Source of the DNA: Sanchytrium tribonematis | Lineage: Eukaryota > Sanchytriomycota > Sanchytriomycetes > Sanchytriales > Sanchytriaceae | Length of the DNA: 31,687 nucleotides | NCBI GenBank assembly: GCA_018985235.1 | Contig: JADGIG010000048.1 | Coordinates: 1-31,687, forward strand | Reading direction: 5' to 3' | Part shown: positions 11,301 to 21,820 of the stretch, one piece after another | Numbering within the stretch: the first letter of the stretch is position 1 | How the letters are laid out: every line of letters starts with the position of its first letter | The notes under the pieces: generated by a model | Databases searched by the model: none | Told to the model about the DNA's origin: nothing | Seen by the model: only the letters and a program-made list of their open reading frames with translations | Position numbers and translations under genes: made by a program

Positions 11301-14300
11301 TCAATTGAATTTGGCTCCAGAATTTGCTTCTCTTCGTAGACCCTTAGAGCGTCCTCGAATTTACCAAGCTTTTCAAACCAAGATTCTTTCATCGAAATGT
11401 CATATTTTTGAGCAGTTTTCAGCAGACCCAAAGAGACGTCAGGTTGGTCAAGTTGATTATTGATTGCAATCAAACTTTCTATTACATTGCTAGAGGGTGT
11501 TTGTAGAAATTCTAATTCTTTATAATGCAGTGCTTTAGCATAAGCATGGCAACGATTTGCGTAGCTTCCTAATGTTCTTAAATCGATTGGCAAAGGCTTA
11601 TCATCATGTTCCATAAATTCAGCGAGATTTAATAAGCTTTGCAAAACCTCTGGGGGAATTTGAGGACTCAATAATGCAGTTTCAATGCTTCGCACTAATT
11701 CATCCTGAAATTGATCGTACAATTCGCTCCAACAAGAAAGGAATGCAGCGTTAAACAATTCTCTACTAATTGGAGGATAGACAGATGCCAACGATGAGCA
11801 AGCTCGCAATGCATGGCTGGGTGATTCTTTCAGTAACTCGACCGATAACCTTCGTATCCACTCTTGCCAATCTTCTGCTGTACTACGCTGAGAAGCCTCC
11901 CATGTTTTTTTAAGCTGCTGCTGATTTACTGGCAATTTTTTGACACTATTAACATCAGCTATCTGATCGTCTGGATCTGACTTAGTTAGAGTTCTCTCAT
12001 GATCTTCCAATATTAAATCAACCGGCAAAGGCTCACCACTAACCAAAAGATTGATGACTTTGGAATAGTTAGAGTCAAAAATTTGCTTTTGCAACAATAT
12101 TTTTTCCACAAGAGATGCAAAGGGTAAGTAATCGAATTGAAGCTGAACAGCCATTGAAGTCAAGTCAAACATAATGGCCTCTACATACGGACAATCAGTT
12201 TGAGCTAGAAGTCTAATAAGTGGTTGAATAATTCTCGAAATATTATCACTCATGTCTAATTGGCGAGATAGATAGCCAATTGTAATAATCACTTTGTTTT
12301 TTAAAGCAATGGATGTCTCGATGCTCTCTAAAATGCGGATTAAACTTGGCAATATCAAATGGAAATACTCTTCCATTGCAGAGCCGAAAGCAAATAAAGT
12401 GTCCATGACTTTTAAGGAAATATCATTCGTGGGAGATTTGTCTTTTTCCAACAAATTAACAATAAAAGGTGTAATCTGAGGGATATATCCTTTAAATTCT
12501 CCATCTAATGCAAATGATATGCTCTCAAGTAAACTCAAAATTGTCACTTGTATCGTAAAATTGTGATTGCTGTAATTGTCTATTAAAGAAAAAATATCGA
12601 ACAGAAATGGTCTAATATGCTGCCTCACAATTTTAATCAAAAGGCCAAGCTGCTGAAGGTAAAATTCCAACAGACTGCTTACGCAATTTTGTATAATGGA
12701 CAAGAATGGCGGCATAATTTGAGGAAGAAAACCAACGCATTTGAGACCTAATGTTTTGAAAATATACATGACAGCCTGTATGACAGCAGTGTGATGAACA
12801 GAAAGAGATTGGTCTCTCAAAATTTTCATTAATGCGTAAATACTTACTGTAGGGTAGTAGTCATCGCTTGGACTACTAGGTACTATCCCTAGGTAAACTA
12901 AATTTTCTGGATCCAAATCTTCCTTCTTTTTCGTAGTCTCTAAAACTCTTCTAACTAGATTTTTGTATTTATATGGATCCAATGCTCCAAGATTTCCGAT
13001 CAGTCTCATTGTCTCTTTCCTAATATTGGTAGACTGCTCACTTTTTAAGATGTCTAAAAGAGTATCCATCAAACCAGGATAATCCAAATAGGGCTGTATT
13101 GCATTGCTTGTGCTACTTACTAGTAGTCGCATACTTCTTAGTGCTGCTTCTCGTTTACGAACACTGGATTGATCTTGGAGAGTTTCAGTCAATGTTGACA
13201 TTAGATTATCCAGAAAAGGTAAAATTTCGTTACCTTGAAAAATTGAAACTTCCCCAATTGCAACAAGAATCTGGGAAGCAACGCTACTACTACTATCACG
13301 CACTTTTGGAAGCAGTACTCTAAATATACTCTCTACATAAGGGCGGATATAATCTTTGATAGAAATCACTAGCGAACTTAATAATTTAGCACTTTCTTCC
13401 TTTGTCTTGGGAATTTTAGAATACTCGATTTCACTGAGTAGTTGAAAAAGTATTTTTCGGACACATGGCATCACGTAGGCTGGATTTAGCTGCGATAGTC
13501 TTCCAATCAAAGTAATTGTAGATTGTCTTACAGGAAAAAACTCGTCATTAACACTAAGAAATAAAGCTCTGATGAGCTCTGACTGGCACAAAACGTGGTC
13601 AACACTTGGCTCACTAGCTAATGAGCTCATGACCAAATATCTTATTTTCTGGTCTGGATCAGATATTCCAATAGTTGTTAGCCGTACAAGAATCTCATAA
13701 ACAAGATCAAACGACATTTGATTCTTTTGATTTTTGATAGGATCTCTACTTATTACGGAGCAAATAGTTTTTGCGGCAGATGATCTTATATTAGGATCAT
13801 CAAAATCAAGGTACGGAACAACAGCTTCTTGTAAAAAATCTGCTAGAGACTGACCAGTAATTTCAAATGTACTAAGAGTTTCTAAAGCAAGTATTATAAT
13901 TTCTGGATCTTTGGGCTCATAAACTTTGTTCGAAATTTTCTTGCTTAAAAATGCAGGACGATAGGGATGACTGGTCAAAACCATACTCAACAAATTAAGT
14001 AACTTTTCTTGAATAACAGGTATAAATGAAGGAACATTGACTGCAACATCAGATAATGTTTGGCGCATTTGCGATGATAAACCGCTTGAAAAAATCATAC
14101 CCATAAGGTCTGGTATATAAATAGACAATTCCGCAGGAAGAGCTTTTGATAATAACGAAATACACGTAAATATATCTTCTATGCAGAGTTTTCGAAATTT
14201 TCCATTAAAAAGGTCTTTGATCTGCTTTATAATTTGTTCAACGTAATTTTTGCATTCCAAATTGAGATAACAGGCTAATTCACAGCAACAGACTAAAGCT

Positions 14301-15256
14301 TTTGGTCTATCTTTTTCCTTTCTCAAGGGAGAGAGCAGAAATTCGAGCCAAGAACTAATATTTTGAGCCAAAATGGGAGTGAAGTTGGCAGCAAAAAACG
14401 GCAATGTTTTTAAAACTGCTTCTCTTACAGCCGGATCTTTATGGTCTCTATATTTCCATAAATTCTGCTGACATTCATCTATATTGTTTTGCATAAAATC
14501 TTTCGAATACCTGACCATTGCTTGCATAGATAATATACTACCATGAACATATTCGTTACTTCCAGATTTAAAACCTTGCAAAATTTGGCTGTAAATATTT
14601 CTATACCACTGCTCTCTTTGTTGAGAGTCTCGCTGTTGTATTAAGGATAAGCAAACTGAAAAACATTCAGACGCACCCTTTCTTACATTGAGGCGAGGAT
14701 CTCGAAGCGGGATCCATATGCAATCTAATATTTGACCCATATAGCCGTAAAGTATTGTTGAAGCGTTACAAGCGATCTCTTTTATAATCAAAACGGCTGC
14801 ATACCGCTTGTATTCGGTTTTATCATTCATTAGCCACTCGATAGATCTTTTTACTTCAAATTCTACGAGTTCAACTGCTAGCGAGCCACCAATTGATGGC
14901 GAAGATAATTTACCCATAGCTTTCGCAGCATATTCCATGACTTGTAAGTCATTGCAAGGTAAAACCATTCTCAAATAATTGCAAAATCTTGTAAGTTTTA
15001 CCGTGTTGTCTTCAGTATCTAAATCAATTAGTTCGCTTATCACGAATATACCGCATTTTTTTTCTTCTGGATCATTGCCATGTATTAACTCAAATATTTT
15101 TCTATTTAGGTCATTTATAAATTTAAGGAGTGCATCCGACGATAATTCAGAATTAGTAACATTTACTATTGCATCTCGGAGTTGAACTAATCCATGGTCC
15201 CTATATCTTTTGTCCTTGATAACCTGTTGTAAAATAAGATTAATGGAAGTATCCAT
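8269..15256 (-). CDS. TOR: TOR serine/threonine kinase (PIKK family)
   Basis: Exons 15256-8737 and 8717-8269 join across a 19-nt intron to give 2,322 residues, close to the usual 2,400-2,550. TOR is the nutrient- and growth-sensing kinase of TORC1/TORC2. HEAT repeats fill roughly the first 1,150 residues. The FAT domain follows, then the FRB domain with Ser1819, Trp1886 and Phe1893, matching human Ser2035, Trp2101 and Phe2108 that contact FKBP12-rapamycin. The kinase domain shows GDRHPSN (Asp2123-His2125) and HIDFGD (Asp2142). The FATC tail ends in the near-invariant GWCAFW. The start is the ATG at 15256; the open frame upstream begins only at a TTG. Splicing restores [12 protein letters not shown] where human has NAMEVTGLDGNY. 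AATAAA overlaps the TAA stop, and the end overlaps ZNG1. Confidence 0.97.
8718..8736 (-). other. 19-nt spliceosomal intron (TOR)
   Basis: Sense-strand gtaattttgatttatctag, phase 1. Its removal rebuilds the Val codon in NAMEVSGIEG, a conserved stretch between the kinase activation segment and FATC. Left in, translation stops a few codons later. Confidence 0.96.
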
Positions 15257-15431
15257 ATTTGAAACAAAGGAAGAAGTGGCAAATAAATTACCTAAGCGAG
15301 GAAACAAGAGTCGATTTAATTTTATGATTATTCCTAAATGTAAGCTGCAAAACTCATTTGCTAAGACACTGGAAAAGTTATTAGAACCAACAAATACTCC
15401 TATTTTTCACTTTCCGTGAAACGTTGTTTGA

Positions 15432-17583
15432 ATGTCTAATTTAGATTATGAAATTATTGAATGTAGCAGCTATTCCTCTGCCTATCATCCAAACAACATA
15501 AAATCCTGTAATCAAAATGGCGTTGTTACTGACCAAGGCTCCAGATGGAGCAGTAACAGCAATAATCAACAACAATATATGATATTGAAATTAAAACAAC
15601 ATTGCTGCGTAAATTCAATTTTATTTGGAAAATTTCACAAAGTTCATGTATGCAACCTTAAAGAATTTAAGGTTTTTGTCAGTTATAATAACAAACAGTA
15701 TATTCAAGTATTGCACGACGGACTCAAGAATGACACGGAACCAGAGACGTTTTCAATCAAAAATGCCATCAAAAATTCAGACGGAGTCACTTATCCAGTT
15801 CAATATCTTAAGATTGCTCCTTTACTGGCCCATGGCGCTAATTTCAATTTTTCCATTTGGTACCTTGAGCTTCATGGAGAATTAATTGCAGATAATACAG
15901 TGCAAAACTACATCAAGTATCATACTGACTTGAGCTTGAAAGTAATTTTAAAATATCTAAGGCAGCAAAACAATTTTTTACCAATATACGATGCTCTTCA
16001 AAACCATACCAATATTTCTTTAGAACATCCTTATCTTCAAAAATTGTACAACTTGATATCTAATGGCTCTTTTGAGGAAAGCTACACCCATTTAAATACA
16101 GCCAGTATGCAGTGGTTTGAAAATTACTTATCTAATACCCTTTATTCACCAAAATGGTCAAAATTGCTTAATTGTGATCGTAATGGAATTGATTTACCAA
16201 GTAGGGGTGGACATCAAATGGTCAAAGGAAAAGATGGCATTTTTTTGTATGGTGGTTGGAATGGGAGCCAAGACTTAAAAGATTTATGGTTTTATGATTC
16301 GACTTGGCATAGTGTTGAATTTGACAAGTCAAAAGACCACCCTAGTGCCAGAAGTTGTCACAAGATGCTATATAATAGTAATGACAATTCATTGTATGTT
16401 TTTGGAAGGTATATTGACCAAGAAAGTCGTTCTACCGCAAGTTTGCAAGCTGATTTTTGGAAATTTAGTATAAATAATAAGAAATGGGAACTTTTAAGCA
16501 AAGATACTCAAGCTGAGAATGGACCAGGTCTACTATTTGACCACCAAATGGTTTTGGACCAAGTCCGCAATCAAATTTTCGTTTTTGGAGGTAAAACCGT
16601 AATGATGTCTACAGAAACAGTTTATAGTGGATTTTACAAGTACGATGTTGCCTCAAAATCTTGGACAGAAATAGAGACTGAAAAAGATTCTGTTTCAATG
16701 AAATCTCGAATTAGCCATTCTATGTTGTTGCATCAAAAGCGGGACTGCATCTACATTTTTAGTGGCCAGCGTTTTAAGGATTATCTTGCAGACATGTATG
16801 AGTATAATCTTTCTTCGGGTACTCTCAAGGAATTATCTAGAGACTATTCAAAACAAGGCGGACCAGTTTGTGGGTTTACTCAACGGGCCACGTTAGATGA
16901 GGACCGCGATGAGATCTATGTATTTAGCGGGCTTGTCAGGGACAAATTTTCCTCCCGGGATTGCGTCAGAAATACATTTTGGGTCTTCAATATTAAACAC
17001 AACAAGTGGAGGATGATTTTCCAAAATTCACCTTCGGATAGTTTGCAGTTACCTTCAACTCCTGATTCGGAACTTTCCTCTCCTACGAGTCCTGTTCTGA
17101 ATCATGAATTTGATGACGAGCCAGTGCCAAGATATGCTCATCAACTGGCATATGACCCTTTGACAAAATTGCACTATCTTTTTGGTGGTAATCCAGGATC
17201 TGTGGGCAACCCTCGTGAAAGGCTAAATGATTTTTGGGGTCTACAGTTAAATAGACCCACACCAGAGGAGCTGCTTTCCAAAATCAGGCTAATTTTGAAA
17301 ACACAACAGTAACATTTTTTAATTTAGGTACAAGGAAATTTGCTCTAATGATCCAATATCGGCTCTTAAATTTTTACACAATAACGTGGCTCCTTTAATC
17401 AATCATGATGATTCTTCTCAAAGAAATCAATTTCAGTCACTCACTCAATATTTATTTAATCCACATAAAGTCGATCTTTTTACTGAAAGAATTCAAGTCT
17501 ACGATGAAATTGTATCTTACTTTCCCAAAGAGATGAAACAACCTGAGGTAGATTTAATGGATTTGATACCAATTGATTTGTAA
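15432..17583 (+). CDS. MKLN1: muskelin (discoidin, LisH-CTLH, kelch repeats)
   Basis: Exons 15432-17308 and 17328-17583 give 710 residues (human muskelin 735). Order: an N-terminal discoidin-like domain (about 1-150) starting with the family's YEIIECSSYSSAYHPNNI block; a LisH-CTLH helical part (about 155-225); six kelch-type blades (about 240-590) with repeated FGG, W and Y positions; and the muskelin-specific C-terminus. The line RYAHQLAYDPLTKLHYLFGG is near-identical to the animal protein, and splicing restores DPISALKFL. Muskelin is a substrate-recognition or scaffold subunit of the CTLH/GID E3 ubiquitin ligase. It starts 175 bp from TOR, divergently, and ends 23 bp from the ribonucleotide reductase stop, tail to tail. 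AATAAA begins 5 nt after its TAA. Confidence 0.94.
17309..17327 (+). other. 19-nt spliceosomal intron (muskelin)
   Basis: gtaacattttttaatttag, phase 2. Removing it joins KTQQ to YKEICSNDPISALKFL, the conserved muskelin C-terminal segment. Retention gives a stop just inside the intron. Confidence 0.95.
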
Positions 17584-17587
17584 GTCA

Positions 17588-17593
17588 AATAAA
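17588..17593 (+). terminator. poly(A) signal of muskelin
   Basis: AATAAA starting 5 nt after the TAA stop, within the 23-bp gap to RRM2. Confidence 0.5.
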
Positions 17594-17602
17594 CTACAAT
17601 TT

Positions 17603-17608
17603 TTTATT
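17603..17608 (-). terminator. poly(A) signal overlapping the RRM2 stop
   Basis: AATAAA on the minus strand shares two bases with the TAA stop. Confidence 0.55.
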
Positions 17609-18627
17609 AAAAGTCAACGTCTGTTGTGAAAACCATTCTGTTTTCATCAGCGGCTTTGCTACTATTTAGAACACCGCTTTTTTGGTATTCACTGACTCTT
17701 TTTTCAAAAAAATTGGTCTTTCCCTCAATACTGATCATATCCATAAAGTCAAATGGATTGTTTGCATTGAACATTTTAGGACAATTTAATGCACTGAGCA
17801 ATCTATTTGCACAAAATTCGATATATTCTTTCATCATTTCCGCATTCATTCCAATAAGGCTGACTGGTAGTGAATCAGTCAAAAATTCCTGCTCAATAAC
17901 AACTGCATCTGCTATAATTTTGTTGATTGTTTCTAAAGAAGGCTTGTTCTTAATGTATTTGAATAACAAACATGCAAAATCGGTATGCAAGCCTTCGTCA
18001 CGGCTAATCAACTCATTGCTGAAAGTTAATCCAGGCATAAATCCACGTTTTTTTAACCAGAAAATTGACTACGTAAATCAGAAATACAGCAAAACTACCA
18101 CTAAAAAAGATGCCTTCTACCGCTGCAAATGCAACTAGTCTTTCACCGAAATTGCTGCCGCTTTTAATCCATTTCAAAGCCCAATCTGCTTTTTTCTTGA
18201 TACAAGGGATAGTGTCAATACTATTGAAAAGTCTAGTTTTTTCTTCTTGGTCCTTAATGTATGTATCGATCAAAAGGGAGTAGGTTTCTGAATGGATGTT
18301 TTCCATCATCATTTGAAAACCGTAGAAACATCTTGCTTCAGGTAATTGAACATCCTTTGCAAAACGTTCAACCAAGTTCTCGAGGACGATTCCGTCACTC
18401 GCAGCAAAGAATGCTAAGACATGCTTTATGAAATGCTGCTCATTTTCATTCAACTTATCCCAATGCTCTTGGTCTTTACTCAAATCAATTTCTTCTGCAG
18501 TCCAGAAAGACGCTTCAGCTTTCTTATACATTGCCCAGATATCACCATACTGGATTGGGAACAGCACGAAACGACCCGGGTTCTCTCTGAGTAAAACTTC
18601 GTCATCAAGATTGATATTTCCTGTCAT
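17607..18627 (-). CDS. RRM2: ribonucleotide reductase small subunit (class Ia)
   Basis: Exons 18627-18088 and 18068-17607 give 333 residues. This subunit holds the di-iron-tyrosyl radical used to reduce ribonucleotides to deoxyribonucleotides. The motif [16 protein letters not shown] carries iron ligands and the radical Tyr116. The second half has the [17 protein letters not shown] block (here [13 protein letters not shown]), the NPFDFM and [11 protein letters not shown] motifs, and a C-terminal TTDVDF tail that docks on the large subunit. The ATG at 18627 is the first after an in-frame TGA; the open frame before it has only a TTG. Splicing restores [18 protein letters not shown]. The N-terminal regulatory extension of animal R2 is absent. 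AATAAA overlaps the TAA stop. Confidence 0.97.
18069..18087 (-). other. 19-nt spliceosomal intron (RRM2)
   Basis: Sense-strand gtatttctgatttacgtag, phase 0. It falls inside one of the most conserved stretches of the family. Only this exact excision gives [11 protein letters not shown], which makes it the strongest single proof of the 19-nt length. Confidence 0.98.
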
Positions 18628-18707
18628 AACGTTTGAGATTGGCAAATGGAGAAAATCGATTTTATAGAAACCAAAATTTTTAAGTCATGTGATAGCCAAG
18701 AGATAAG

Positions 18708-18713
18708 TTTATT
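18708..18713 (-). terminator. poly(A) signal of the P-loop protein gene
   Basis: AATAAA on the minus strand, 6 nt after the TGA stop. Confidence 0.5.
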
Positions 18714-18719
18714 TGAATT

Positions 18720-19355
18720 TCAAAGCCAAGGCTCCACTTTGACACTTTTTCCAATGGTAAACTTCAGTCTGCCTACCTGAGTACCACTAATTTTCCGAGA
18801 TTGCAAATCATTGATAAGTGAAGTTCTGCTGTAATATTTGATTATTCTTATTGAAACTATGGAGGAATTAAGGTCATTTTCCATTTTATCGAAATAATAT
18901 AAATAGCTTAGTGTTTCATAATTCTGGTTTTCTTCTTGTTTCTGCTCATACCGACAAGGTTGACAGACATGATGAATAATGTGAACGCAATTTTTTCGAA
19001 GCTTTGGAATTTTCCCTATGTCTTCGTAAACAAAATCGGCTGAATTAATAGATCCATGCTGGTACAAGGACTCAAGGTGCTTTTTCAACTCGACGTATTT
19101 GGAAAACGGACTTATAATTACATTGTTGACTGAGAATTCTTCGAAATAAGAGCTTGAAATGAGAAATTTAGCGAAAGAAAATTTGCCTGAAAATGGTGGA
19201 CCAGCAAAAATATTCAGCACTCCGCTTTGAAATGATAAATAACAATTGTCAGATTTTTCTATATTATATTGAACATATAATATTGCTTTTGACAATCGGC
19301 ACTGCTTTTGGGGTTTTGTCTCTACTCTCTTTAAGATTTTGTCCAGTTTTTCCAT
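18720..19355 (-). CDS. divergent P-loop protein, possibly RAD51-paralogue-like
   Basis: A 211-aa protein with a Walker A-like GPPFSGK (about residues 53-59) that follows a short beta strand, the order seen in RecA/RAD51-fold ATPases. The N-terminal part before it is short, as in RAD51 paralogues such as XRCC2. The C-terminal RLKFTIGKS region could be the late beta hairpin of that fold. No convincing Walker B is visible, and CQPC in the middle is not a known family motif. A RAD51 paralogue (recombination repair) is my best guess; an Elongator Elp5/Elp6-type RecA fold is an alternative. It sits 30 bp downstream of NUF2 and 92 bp upstream of RRM2 on the same strand. Stop is TGA with AATAAA 6 nt later. 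Confidence 0.7.
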   Translation of the reverse strand: MEKLDKILKRVETKPQKQCRLSKAILYVQYNIEKSDNCYLSFQSGVLNIFAGPPFSGKFSFAKFLISSSYFEEFSVNNVIISPFSKYVELKKHLESLYQHGSINSADFVYEDIGKIPKLRKNCVHIIHHVCQPCRYEQKQEENQNYETLSYLYYFDKMENDLNSSIVSIRIIKYYSRTSLINDLQSRKISGTQVGRLKFTIGKSVKVEPWL

Positions 19356-19385
19356 TACGTAAGAAAAAATATAATCAAAATTTAC

Positions 19386-20633
19386 TTACAATTCTTTTTG
19401 AATGGATGTGGTATAATTCATGACAACGTCTTTGACTTTTCTTAAATGAAAATCTAGCTCAGACTGATCAGAGTCCATTTTTCTTTCTGCTTGTGATATT
19501 TCAATTCGAAGTTGCTGACATGATTCTTCAATTTTGCCTAATTCTTTACTTTCATCTGTATCACCGCTTTGAATTAAACTTAATTGCGATTGGAGGCTAT
19601 GTAATTTTTCATTTCCGACCCGCTGTTTTTCTTTTATTTGATCAGTGATTTTTTTTGTTCGCTCTTGCATAAATTTAGATTGTCGCTGCATCTGCTGTAG
19701 TTTAATATCATTATTTTTCCGCTCTAATTGTTTCTCGTGCTGTTTTTGATTAAGTTGAGAAAGTTCCAAAGAAAGATTTTTGTTTTCTTGCCCTAGAAAT
19801 TGACATTCCTTCAATAAAGAGTTCAATTGACCAAAGTAATGATTTATGTCCTGAAGCACATTAAATCTTCCGTGAAGCTGTACATATTGTTGATCTGCAT
19901 TTACGGATTTCGATTTTGAATCGGCAATATCTTGTTTCAGTGATTCCATTTTTTTCATGAATTCATCCATATTCTCAATTCTCCTGCTATTGATTTTGTC
20001 AATGTTTTCTGATACAGACAATATTTTAAATTCAATCCCATTGACTTGGTCATTCAGAGAAGATTTTTTGCTCTTTAATTGTTGTAAATGAGTTGTAAAT
20101 TTAACTTGTTGTTTTTTCATGTCCTTAAGTTTGTTTGTAAGCTCTAGATTCATTTTGATATAATTTTGAATTTCAAACTTTTCTTCTTCCTTAAGTTTCT
20201 TCGACTGCTCTAATTGAATTTTCATATTTTGCAGCATATTTGCATAATTGTCTTTGTTCTCCTGCAGCGATTTAATGTTGTTCGAAGTTTCATTAATTGA
20301 GCCTTGCAAATCCATTTTCAGTTGGATAAAATGTATACAACCACACAATATCTTTCTGAACTTCGAAGACTCTGGTTTTAATAGGTCATTAAATGAATAA
20401 TCAGGTACGAACAATTTGATAATTTTTTGAGATTGCTTGTAAATGGCAATCATTTGCAGAGTATCGTCCATGGGCTGAGTTGTCTTACCTGTTATCAGAT
20501 GCATAATCTTTTGAATAGAATTTTGTACAACCAGTGGCTTAGGCTTGGTAATATCATCTTGCTGCAGATGGACATTGAACGTAGATAAGATAGAGATTAA
20601 ATCTGGCATTTTCAACATTGGATAGTGCGACAT
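19386..20633 (-). CDS. NUF2: kinetochore protein NUF2
   Basis: A 415-aa protein matching NUF2 of the NDC80 complex, which attaches kinetochores to spindle microtubules. Residues 1 to about 115 fit the NUF2 calponin-homology domain: YPMLKMPDLISIL at the start, a KPKP block, and FRKILCGCIHFIQLK at the end of the domain. From about residue 120 to the C-terminus the protein is a nearly unbroken coiled coil rich in Gln, Lys and Glu. It is somewhat shorter than the human protein (464 aa), with the loss in the coiled coil. ATG 20633 begins MSHYPML, consistent with family starts. Unlike most genes here, no AATAAA lies close behind its stop. Confidence 0.88.
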   Translation of the reverse strand: MSHYPMLKMPDLISILSTFNVHLQQDDITKPKPLVVQNSIQKIMHLITGKTTQPMDDTLQMIAIYKQSQKIIKLFVPDYSFNDLLKPESSKFRKILCGCIHFIQLKMDLQGSINETSNNIKSLQENKDNYANMLQNMKIQLEQSKKLKEEEKFEIQNYIKMNLELTNKLKDMKKQQVKFTTHLQQLKSKKSSLNDQVNGIEFKILSVSENIDKINSRRIENMDEFMKKMESLKQDIADSKSKSVNADQQYVQLHGRFNVLQDINHYFGQLNSLLKECQFLGQENKNLSLELSQLNQKQHEKQLERKNNDIKLQQMQRQSKFMQERTKKITDQIKEKQRVGNEKLHSLQSQLSLIQSGDTDESKELGKIEESCQQLRIEISQAERKMDSDQSELDFHLRKVKDVVMNYTTSIQKEL

Positions 20634-20709
20634 TTTTGGGGAGAGTTACAAAAATATAAAGTCCCTTGTGCAAAGGTATCTACAAAATTTATTAAGTTAG
20701 GATTGAATA

Positions 20710-21754
20710 TTAATTTACACTTCCCAAGGGAAAACTTCTTCTGCTAATGGTATCAATGCTGTAATCCAGTATGGAATTTTCTAAGCCTAAATAAAAATGA
20801 TATACCAACAAAACAGCGTTTGCTATCAGGTGAGAAACAAATTCCAGAAATGTGAAGATCGTGGTCATCAGGAGCTACCCTTATAACCTGTTTCTCATTA
20901 AAAGTTCTTGCATCGACAAGATGGACGTAGCTAACGTGTTCGCTAAACATAAGTAAATCGATAGAACCACTAGGAGAAAATTTGACATTTCTAGCTGCAC
21001 CTTTGGCTCGCGGCCATTGGTGTGTTTGTAATTTAGCTATTTTATCTCCTGTATTCCTAATATCAAAAACACTAACAGCGCCATCTTGACTAGCTACAGC
21101 AAACCTCTCTGATGATTGATTCCATGAGCAAGCAAATCCTGCATCTGCTGATGTTGAAAGGGTATTTTCTAAGATGTAATCACCATTATTAGTTATATGG
21201 TATAAAAAGACAGAATTAACATCTCCTGTCGCAATCATTTTGGTTCCATCTGGACTAACACTAACATAATTGACAGCAGTCGGAAGTTGCAATGATGATA
21301 TTCTTTGAAGTCCCGGTAAAGTATATGCCTTAATGCTCTCGTCGTTGTTGCAAATTAATAATCTATGTCCATGAAGCGGGTGATTTGTAATGGCTATACT
21401 ATTATTTATACTTCCACCGACGCTGGTATGTGCATACCAATTAGTCGCCAACTGTCTGACCATCAACTGACTTCTTTGGCCACCTGCGGCAACATAGCCG
21501 TGACCGACATGCATTGAGGTCGGCGAAAAGGTTAATTCTTTCATTATTGGCAAAATCATGTTGGTTTTTGAATTAAAAGTGCTTACATTATTTTGATAAA
21601 CGTGGAATATTTCACTTGAATCATAAGGACAAGCGATCAGATCTCGTAATTGCCAATGTTGAATTGTAGTTTTGACATTGTGCTTCAAGGATGCCAACTT
21701 TGTAAATGTAAATGTAGAATTTAAAGGATTAGTATTTGATGGATTAATCGTCAT
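20710..21754 (-). CDS. WD40-repeat protein, DUF2415-like
   Basis: Exons 21754-20806 and 20786-20710 give 341 residues. Repeats with NHPLHGHRLLICNNDESIKAY, VSPDGTKMIATGD, CSWNQSSERFAVASQDGAVSVFDIR and CFSPDSKRCFVGLE form a seven-bladed WD40 propeller. The order, and the ending with a short helical tail and SRRSFP, resemble the fungal/plant family carrying DUF2415 (for example fission yeast SPAC2A9.03), whose role is not established. Splicing turns an unrelated 20-residue tail into GLENSILDYSIDTISRRSF, which completes the last blade. That is good evidence for the second exon. It lies between NUF2 and the Aquarius-like gene, 60-76 bp from each. WD40 fold is certain; the family is tentative. Confidence 0.88.
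20787..20805 (-). other. 19-nt spliceosomal intron (WD40 gene)
   Basis: Sense-strand gtatatcatttttatttag, phase 1. Excision continues the final WD40 blade (CFVG|LENSILDY) and moves the stop from 20753 to 20710. Confidence 0.92.
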
Positions 21755-21814
21755 TTTAATTAGGAAAGTAAAATTACTTGTTTCACCATTCTCCAGATTA
21801 AAATCATAAACGAA

Positions 21815-21820
21815 TTTATT
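21815..21820 (-). terminator. poly(A) signal containing the Aquarius-like stop
   Basis: AATAAA on the minus strand; its TAA is the stop codon (AAA TAA A). Confidence 0.55.

Noticed and set aside
10274..15185. Several plus-strand ORFs of 60-100 codons inside TOR
   Set aside because: Antisense shadows of strongly conserved TOR coding, with no family resemblance.
15257..15307. Seventeen extra N-terminal residues on TOR
   Set aside because: This stretch is open only from a TTG; the first ATG is at 15256.
17626..18138. 170-codon plus-strand ORF
   Set aside because: It is antisense to ribonucleotide reductase, whose conserved coding explains the open frame.
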